This document shows, piece by piece, positions 8,602 through 13,443 of a stretch of DNA of 13,443 nucleotides. The notes under the pieces were generated by a model. That model was given only the letters and a program-made list of their open reading frames with translations, had not been told where the DNA came from and made no database searches. Numbering within the stretch: position 1 is the stretch's first letter; each line of letters starts with the position of its first letter. This DNA comes from an uncultured Peptostreptococcaceae bacterium (lineage in GTDB: Bacteria; Bacillota; Clostridia; Peptostreptococcales; Anaerovoracaceae), in the NCBI GenBank assembly GCA_905236895.1, contig CAJOQI010000163.1, positions 1 through 13,443 on the forward strand. Reading direction: 5' to 3'. The position numbers and the translations under genes are program-made.

Positions 8602-8871
8602 ATGAAAGCAGTTAAAGCCCTTTTACATAGAATATTCAGCTTGTAATCTACAGAAACGACAATCCCGCATATAGGCTGGGCTGGATTCTCTTGATTAACC
8701 TGGTGCCCATCTTCGGAACCCTGATGTATGCCTTCTTCGGCAACAAGAGACCTTCCAGAAGAATTAGATCCAGGGTAAACCCTGTGGAGAATCAGCAAAG
8801 AGGACTGCCATACCGGGTTTTTCGGCGTGCTGATTGACGGAGTGCTGAGAGCCATGAGCCTCTTGCTTTAG
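8602..8871 (+). pseudogene. cls: Cardiolipin synthase relic, internally deleted
   Basis: Three colinear pieces of a cardiolipin synthase remain. ATG 8602 opens MKAVKALLHRIFS and stops at 8644, resembling the N-terminus of clostridial enzymes. From about 8637, in another frame, the sequence reads LVIYRNDNPAYRLGW, then a hydrophobic helix with VPIFGTLMYAFFGNKRPS and a basic tail, to about 8785. This is the well conserved second membrane segment of the family (NPAYKxxW...FGG/TLxYxxFGNKRPS). Back in the first frame, GFFGVLIDGVLRAMSLLL followed by TAG (8869-8871) resembles the end of these proteins. Intact enzymes have about 480-520 residues and two HKD phospholipase-D domains; here both domains and about 45 residues of the first membrane segment are missing. 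The locus cannot make an enzyme. The middle match is strong; the two end matches are my inference from recalled family sequences. Confidence 0.72.
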
Positions 8872-8926
8872 GGGGGGCGAGACTGAGAATTGGAACTTGG
8901 GAAAGACCGTAAGGAAGAAAACTTAA

Positions 8927-10363
8927 ATGAAAAGAGAAATGGGCGTAAGCCAATTCCTAATTGAACATAGTGCATCAAAGCCTGTCTCCTTCCACATGCC
9001 GGGTCATAAGGGAAGGGAGCTCTTCTTGGAGTGTGGCATGGGAGAAAGACTGGAGGCTTTGATCGATGGGGATGTTACCGAGGTGGAAGGTGCGGACAAT
9101 CTCTTCCAGCCGGAGAGTATTATCCGAAGCACCATGGATAAGTATAGAGAGTATTTCTCTTCCAGAGAAAGCTATCTTCAAATCAACGGAAGCAGCGGCG
9201 GAATAATCGCTTCTATCCTTACAGCTGTTCCTATAGGTGGCAAGCTGGCCATGGCCAGAAATTGCCATAAGTCGGTGATTAACGGAGCAAGGCTCGGAGG
9301 AATCAAGCCTGTATATATCTATCCTGAGATTCTTGATGACTTTGGAGTAAGCGGGGGAGTAACGCCTGAAGCCGTTGCCTCGGTTTTGGAAAAAGAAGAA
9401 GGCATAAGTGCGGTATTAGTTACCAGCCCCAGTTATTACGGAATCTGCAGTGACATCAAAGCCATTGCAGAAGTGGTACACAGTCGCGGTGCAATCCTTA
9501 TTGTGGATCAGGCCCACGGTGCCCACCTTAAGATGATGGATGAGGCTGAAGGAAGAGGAGAAAAGTCCTTAAGTGCCGATGGAGCAGGTGCGAATATAGT
9601 AATCGAGAGTACCCATAAGACCTTGGCATCCTTTACTCAGACTGCGGTGCTTAATGTCTACGGAGAGGGAGTCTCTTTGGACGGTCTTGCAGATAAGCTT
9701 CAGATGATAGAAAGCTCCAGCCCCTCATATATGCTTATGTCATCCTTGGATATGAATGCTGATATCCTGATGGAGAAGGGTGAAGAATTAGGGATGCGGT
9801 GGAAGGATAATCTGGATTATTTCTATAAAGAAGCATCTCAGATTCCCGGGATAAAAATCCTCCAGAGGGAGAATCATGACAGAACCAAGATTGTTCTGGA
9901 TTCCTCTGCCTGGGGCTTGACTGGAGATCAGGTGGACAAGAAGCTTCAGGAAAGAGGAGTCTTTCTTGAACTGACCAGCGGAAATCTCTCCATGGCCATG
10001 ACGGGAATCGGGAATAAGAGAGAGGACTACGATAGACTTCTCCAAGGGCTTAAGGAAATAGCCTTTGAGAAGGAAGGCTTTGATGAAGAGGCATTAAAAG
10101 TATCTCCGGACACCATGACCAAATATATGTATATGGTGAGAGAGCAGAGAGAAATACCTTCTCGATGGGAGAGTGTTCACTATACCCAAGGAGAGGGAAG
10201 AGTAAGTGCGGTTTCAATAATTCCATATCCTCCCGGAGCACCTATGATTACCCCCGGCGAGGTGCTGGATAGGGAGAGCCTGGAATACGCAATGGAGATG
10301 AGAAGAAACGGTGCCAAGGTAATAGGTATCGATAAGGACGGATATATTACAGTCGGACGATAG
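8927..10363 (+). CDS. Orn/Lys/Arg decarboxylase family protein (SpeA-like, PLP)
   Basis: Fold-type I PLP enzyme of the Orn/Lys/Arg decarboxylase family, expected to remove CO2 from a basic amino acid and so supply a polyamine precursor. Its 478 residues match the compact SpeA/YaaO type of Bacillota, without the N-terminal wing domain of the large enterobacterial enzymes. Visible motifs are FHMPGHKG (22-29), DVTEVEGADNL (49-59), NGSSGGI (87-93), HKSVINGARLGG (114-125), VDQAHGAHL (193-201) and the PLP site STHKTLAS with Lys231. Gln195 stands where most relatives have Glu or another small variant in VDxAHGAH. The smaller C-terminal domain ends in GIDKDGYITVGR. The start at 8927 has AAGGAAG at 8911-8917. 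It heads a three-gene operon. Arginine, lysine and ornithine cannot be told apart from sequence alone. Confidence 0.9.
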   Translation: MKREMGVSQFLIEHSASKPVSFHMPGHKGRELFLECGMGERLEALIDGDVTEVEGADNLFQPESIIRSTMDKYREYFSSRESYLQINGSSGGIIASILTAVPIGGKLAMARNCHKSVINGARLGGIKPVYIYPEILDDFGVSGGVTPEAVASVLEKEEGISAVLVTSPSYYGICSDIKAIAEVVHSRGAILIVDQAHGAHLKMMDEAEGRGEKSLSADGAGANIVIESTHKTLASFTQTAVLNVYGEGVSLDGLADKLQMIESSSPSYMLMSSLDMNADILMEKGEELGMRWKDNLDYFYKEASQIPGIKILQRENHDRTKIVLDSSAWGLTGDQVDKKLQERGVFLELTSGNLSMAMTGIGNKREDYDRLLQGLKEIAFEKEGFDEEALKVSPDTMTKYMYMVREQREIPSRWESVHYTQGEGRVSAVSIIPYPPGAPMITPGEVLDRESLEYAMEMRRNGAKVIGIDKDGYITVGR

Positions 10364-10374
10364 AGGATTGACCC

Positions 10375-11460
10375 ATGAGGAGAACTGAAGGAACCTTTGG
10401 AAGCAAAATATTCAGGCTTATAGCCCTGCTTATAATACTGCTTATACTTTTTGTTGCCATAGCTTTGGCGCTTTTAACCATGACCGAATTCAATCCCAAG
10501 GAAGAAGAGACGGTATTGGTTAGAGGAGAAGGAAGCTATAGCATAAGATCCAGCGACGAGATTAGAATTGTTACCTGGAATATAGGGTACGGTGGTCTTG
10601 GGGAGGAAGAAGACTTCTTCATGGACGGAGGAAAGGGTGTTAATCCCAAAAGTGAGGAAGAAGTAAAGGCAAATATAGATGAAATCATAATGAGTATCCA
10701 GAGCATGAGGGCAGACATTCTTCTTCTTCAAGAGGTTGATATTAATTCAAGCAGGTCCTTCCACATGGACCAGACCAAGATGATAACGAATGCTTTTCCA
10801 AACTATGCATCCACCTTTAGCTATAACCACAAGGTGCCATATATCCCTTATCCCTGGCCACCAATGGGGAAGGTAGGAGCGGGACTGCTGACAGTATCAG
10901 GATATCCAATAAAAAGCAGCACCAGAATTCAGCTTCCAAGTCCCTTCTCCTGGCCTATTAGGGTTGTGAATCTAAAGAGATGCGTGACCGTTCACAGAAT
11001 GGAACTGGGGTGGACAGATAAGGAATTGGTTGTAATGAATCTTCATCTGGAAGCCTATGACGATGGAGAGGGAAAGAGGAACCAGACCAAGGCTTTGATG
11101 GCTCTTCTTGATGAGGAAATGGCCAAGGGCAATTACGTAATCGCGGGAGGAGACTTCAATCAGGTTTTCTCCAATGTGGATTGGTCCGACTATCCGGCCC
11201 AGAAGGATAAATGGCAGCCTGAGGAAATAGAAGTAAGCGACTTCAATCGGGCCTGGCAGTTCGTCATGGATCCTGAGGTTCCCACCTGCAGGTCTTTGAG
11301 TCAGCCCTTAAAGGGAGCCAACAAGACCACCTTCCAATACTATATGTTGGACGGATTTGTACTTTCGTCAAATATCACGGTTATCGAGGCAAAGACCCAG
11401 GACCTTGGATTTGTAAATACGGACCACAATCCGGTGGTTCTTAGAATAAAGCTTAAATAA
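10375..11460 (+). CDS. Membrane-anchored endonuclease/exonuclease/phosphatase family protein
   Basis: A 361-residue protein with one N-terminal hydrophobic helix (about residues 12-36, preceded by Arg/Lys) that acts as a signal anchor. The rest is the metal-dependent EEP fold shared by DNase I, exonuclease III, sphingomyelinases and inositol phosphatases. The catalytic series is complete: TWNIGYG with Asn69, LLQEVD with Glu120, NLHLEAYD with His224, GGDFNQ with Asp260 and Asn262, and TDHNP with Asp350 and His351. The domain should lie outside the cytoplasm, so nucleic acid degradation or phosphate-ester/lipid hydrolysis at the cell surface are both possible and the substrate is unknown. It starts 11 nt after the decarboxylase stop, with AGAGG touching that stop, and ends 9 nt before deoD, so the three are probably co-transcribed. 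Confidence 0.9.
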   Translation: MRRTEGTFGSKIFRLIALLIILLILFVAIALALLTMTEFNPKEEETVLVRGEGSYSIRSSDEIRIVTWNIGYGGLGEEEDFFMDGGKGVNPKSEEEVKANIDEIIMSIQSMRADILLLQEVDINSSRSFHMDQTKMITNAFPNYASTFSYNHKVPYIPYPWPPMGKVGAGLLTVSGYPIKSSTRIQLPSPFSWPIRVVNLKRCVTVHRMELGWTDKELVVMNLHLEAYDDGEGKRNQTKALMALLDEEMAKGNYVIAGGDFNQVFSNVDWSDYPAQKDKWQPEEIEVSDFNRAWQFVMDPEVPTCRSLSQPLKGANKTTFQYYMLDGFVLSSNITVIEAKTQDLGFVNTDHNPVVLRIKLK

Positions 11461-11469
11461 GGAGGAAAT

Positions 11470-12186
11470 ATGTCTACACCACATATCGGAGCGGAAAGAG
11501 GAGATTTTGCTAAAGTCGTCATTATGCCGGGAGATCCATTGAGAGCAAAGATGATAGCCGAAACCTTTCTTGAGGATGCAAGGCTGGTTACGGATATAAG
11601 AAATATGTTTGGCTATACGGGAACCTACAGAGGCAAAGAAGTTTCCGTAATGGGAAGCGGCATGGGAATGCCTTCGATTGGAATCTATTCATACGAGCTT
11701 TTCACCAAATATGATGTGGAGTGCATCATTCGCGTTGGCTCCTGTGGAGCCTATGTGGACAGTTTGGATGTGCTGGATGTGGCTTTGGCCGATAGCGCAT
11801 GGAGCGAATCCAGCTATGCCAAGACCCAGGGAGGAAATCTTTCTGACGTAACCTATCCCACCCCTGAGATAAACGCTCTCATTGAGGAGATAATAGAAGA
11901 ACAGGGCCACGACGTAATGACCGTAAGAGTGCATTCTTCAGATGTTTTCTATAGAGAGCCCGGTTCCAACTATCTGGACGAGGTTGTTAACCAGAAGGGT
12001 TGTGCGGTAGTTGAAATGGAAAGCTTCGCTCTCTTCCACAATGCCATGGTTACAGGCAAGAAGGCCGCATGCCTGCTTACAATTTCCGACTCCTTTGTAA
12101 AACCTCAGATTCTGTCCGCAGAGGAAAGACAGAATTCCATGAAGGCTATGATCGAAATAGCTTTGGAGGCGGCCATAAGAATCTAA
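11470..12186 (+). CDS. deoD: Purine nucleoside phosphorylase, DeoD type
   Basis: Hexameric-type purine nucleoside phosphorylase, which splits purine (deoxy)ribonucleosides with phosphate into base and (deoxy)ribose-1-phosphate in nucleoside salvage. At 238 residues it has the usual DeoD length. It shows TPHIGAERGDFA with His5, the phosphate-site MPGDPLRAK with Gly21 and Arg25, Arg44 before NMFGYTGTY, GMGMPSIGIYSYEL, Arg88 in RVGSCGA, the ribose-site EMESFALF with Met183 and Glu184, and the acid residue Asp207 in TISDSF. These correspond to the E. coli residues His4, Gly20, Arg24, Arg43, Arg87, Glu181 and Asp204. A textbook AAGGAGG ends 4 nt before the ATG and starts inside the previous stop codon, so expression is likely good. 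It is the last gene of its operon, followed by a large terminator palindrome. Confidence 0.96.
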   Translation: MSTPHIGAERGDFAKVVIMPGDPLRAKMIAETFLEDARLVTDIRNMFGYTGTYRGKEVSVMGSGMGMPSIGIYSYELFTKYDVECIIRVGSCGAYVDSLDVLDVALADSAWSESSYAKTQGGNLSDVTYPTPEINALIEEIIEEQGHDVMTVRVHSSDVFYREPGSNYLDEVVNQKGCAVVEMESFALFHNAMVTGKKAACLLTISDSFVKPQILSAEERQNSMKAMIEIALEAAIRI

Positions 12187-12217
12187 GAATGTAAATCTAC
12201 GCAAGCAAAGCTCGCGA

Positions 12218-12337
12218 GGAAACAGCTATAATTGTATGAAATAAAAAAAGAGGACTTTTGCAGCAACTTGGATGGGTGTAACCCTTATCCAAGTTACCAA
12301 AAGTCCTTTTTTATTGAGTGTACAATTATCTGTTTCC
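12218..12337. repeat. About 120-bp imperfect palindrome around the terminator
   Basis: Symmetry continues outside the terminator. The left arm GGAAACAGCTATAATTGTA (12218-12236) mirrors TACAATTATCTGTTTCC (12321-12337), 17 paired bases interrupted only by a 2-nt CT bulge on the left. Adding the A/T tract and the inner stems, roughly 47 bases of each arm of about 58 can pair around a 3-nt loop at 12278-12280. This exceeds what termination needs and resembles small palindromic intergenic elements such as ERIC or MITE families, though no transposase or clear target duplication is visible. Confidence 0.7.
12243..12315. terminator. Bidirectional intrinsic terminator between convergent genes
   Basis: AGGACTTTTG (12251-12260) pairs with CAAAAGTCCT (12298-12307). 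Inside it, AACTTGGAT (12265-12273) pairs with ATCCAAGTT (12287-12295), capped by GGGT/ACCC with loop GTA. T6 (12307-12312) follows the stem on the plus strand, and A7 (12243-12249) gives the T run on the minus strand. It can end transcripts from deoD and from the convergent minus-strand gene. Confidence 0.9.
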
Positions 12338-12365
12338 GAACGGTTTGAGGCGTGGATCTACATTC

Positions 12366-13443
12366 TTAGTTCTTCTTGTTCTCCTCGATCTTCTTGGAAG
12401 CATCCTCAAGAGTCTTCTTGGCAAAGTCTCTTCCGCCGATACCGAAGGCAATAGCGAAAGCAACTGCTACAGCTGCAAGGATGATTACAAATGCGGAGTT
12501 AACGATGCCTGTTGCAATACCAAGCTGGTTAAGAACCATGAAAGCACCAACAGCGAGGATTCCAGCCCTAGCAAGGAAGGAATAAGCGCCCATTCCATTG
12601 TTGTTCATGAACTTGGAAGCCAGGCTTGAAAGGAAGATGGCAATACCCATGATTAAGAGGGCAGCCAGAACCTGAGGCAGATAAGCTATGATGGTTGTTC
12701 CAATATTGGAGAGTACGTCCAGTTTTAGAACGTTGAGGCCTTCAACTACGAAGAATACAACGATGAGAGCCTGAACAACGATTCCAACAACCTTGGAAAG
12801 TGTGAAGCCTGTCATCTTTCCATCTGTCAGGTCACGAACCTTGCTGTCAACGCCTGTTGCAGCGATCAGTCTGCTGATGATCTGACCTGCGAAGCTAGCG
12901 ATGATAGCGCCAACCAGAACGATGAGAGCACCAACAACGATATTAGGTACGAAGTCGAATACTGTCTGCAATGTGTTGATTGCAGGAACGGAGATAGCAT
13001 CAATCTTAAGAGCCTGAAGGGCAATGATGATGATAGGGATGAGAATCAGTACATAAACGATGTAAGCAAGTGTGCTTGAAAGTCTAGCATTATCCTTAAC
13101 CTCGATGCCTGCTCTCTCTTGAAGCTTGTCAACGCGAATTTTGTCGAATACAGGGATAAGGAGCTGGCGAACCAGTCTTGCAATAAAGAATCCGATTCCA
13201 AGAATAATAGCAGCTGCAAGGATGTTTGGAACATAAGCCCATACTTTGTTCAGCATGGCAAGGATTGGAGCGGAAACGCTGTCAGCACCAAGAGCACCAA
13301 AGATGCCAGGTACGAAGAGCAGGAATACTAAGAGGTAAACCAACTTAGCGATAAGACCTGCGGTTGTTCCGGCAGGCTGATTTCCGTCAGCTTTACCAAC
13401 AACATTAGCAACCTTTTCTGTAGAAAGAAGTTTTGTTACTGCT
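12366..13443 (-). CDS. Conserved-TM-helix repeat protein (mechanosensitive channel related), 5' partial
   Basis: The minus-strand frame is open from the right edge (last full codon at 13442-13440) to TAA at 12368-12366, giving 358 visible residues. The TTG at 13343 is probably an internal Leu, since 33 further codons precede it without a stop. Counting from that TTG, three repeats of the conserved TM helix type are visible: VWAYVPNILAA... (34-77), TVFDFVPNIVVG... (128-171) and TIIAYLPQVLAA... (216-247). Each has a Pro-Asn/Gln helix start and a basic end, and each is followed by a second hydrophobic helix. The last helix ends AFGIGGRDFAKK (299-310), like the pore-helix end of MscS-type channels, but the stop follows within 15 residues, so no MscS beta domain exists. 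A membrane protein linked to osmotic or mechanical stress is likely but unproven. It converges on deoD. Confidence 0.85.
   Translation of the reverse strand, partial: AVTKLLSTEKVANVVGKADGNQPAGTTAGLIAKLVYLLVFLLFVPGIFGALGADSVSAPILAMLNKVWAYVPNILAAAIILGIGFFIARLVRQLLIPVFDKIRVDKLQERAGIEVKDNARLSSTLAYIVYVLILIPIIIIALQALKIDAISVPAINTLQTVFDFVPNIVVGALIVLVGAIIASFAGQIISRLIAATGVDSKVRDLTDGKMTGFTLSKVVGIVVQALIVVFFVVEGLNVLKLDVLSNIGTTIIAYLPQVLAALLIMGIAIFLSSLASKFMNNNGMGAYSFLARAGILAVGAFMVLNQLGIATGIVNSAFVIILAAVAVAFAIAFGIGGRDFAKKTLEDASKKIEENKKN

Noticed and set aside
8547..8855. Minus-strand frame of 102 codons in the serS-decarboxylase gap
   Set aside because: The plus strand there encodes recognisable cardiolipin synthase fragments; the opposite frame has no motif or ribosome site.
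12227..12232. TATAAT resembling a -10 box downstream of deoD
   Set aside because: It is part of the palindrome arm, lacks a -35 partner, and would drive transcription straight into the terminator.
13341..13343. TTG as start of the right-edge minus-strand gene
   Set aside because: The frame continues upstream for 33 codons to the window edge without a stop, so the true start is most likely outside.

Overview
The window looks like a chromosomal segment of a low-to-mid-GC Bacillota, most likely a Clostridia-class anaerobe. The evidence is the gene content (UPF0182 membrane protein, long-form glutamine synthetase, fold-I SpeA-like basic amino acid decarboxylase, DeoD), the purine-rich AGGAGG-type ribosome binding sites, and the heavy use of AGA/AGG and AAG codons. 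I cannot name a genus from the sequence alone. Most of it is tightly packed housekeeping genes. There are no phage, IS transposase, CRISPR, tRNA or rRNA genes.

Left block (1-8543, + strand): four close-packed genes that look like one operon. The first is the 3' part of an acidic, repeat-rich single-pass membrane protein that runs off the left edge. It overlaps by 11 nt a UPF0182-family integral membrane protein (2401-5298). A long-form glutamine synthetase family protein (5328-7247) and seryl-tRNA synthetase (7269-8543) follow with gaps of 29 and 21 nt. The first two probably act together at the membrane, but their function is unknown. The last two are nitrogen assimilation and translation functions.

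Middle gap (8544-8926): it starts with a GC-rich hairpin just after serS. It then holds a decayed cardiolipin synthase gene. The start of the protein, the second membrane segment with its basic tail, and the extreme C-terminus are still readable in two frames, but both catalytic phospholipase-D-type domains are gone.

Second operon (8927-12186, + strand): a PLP-dependent Orn/Lys/Arg decarboxylase, a membrane-anchored endonuclease/exonuclease/phosphatase-family protein and DeoD purine nucleoside phosphorylase, separated by only 11 and 9 nt.

Right end (12187-13443): an unusual palindrome of about 120 bp (12218-12337) separates deoD from a convergent minus-strand gene. Its core is a bidirectional terminator, and the symmetry continues well beyond that core. 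The minus-strand gene encodes a conserved-TM-helix-repeat (mechanosensitive-channel-related) membrane protein and runs off the right edge without a visible start.

No clearly new multi-gene system is evident. The items most worth following up are the acidic protein/UPF0182 pair, the cardiolipin synthase relic, the divergent glutamine synthetase, and the palindromic element.
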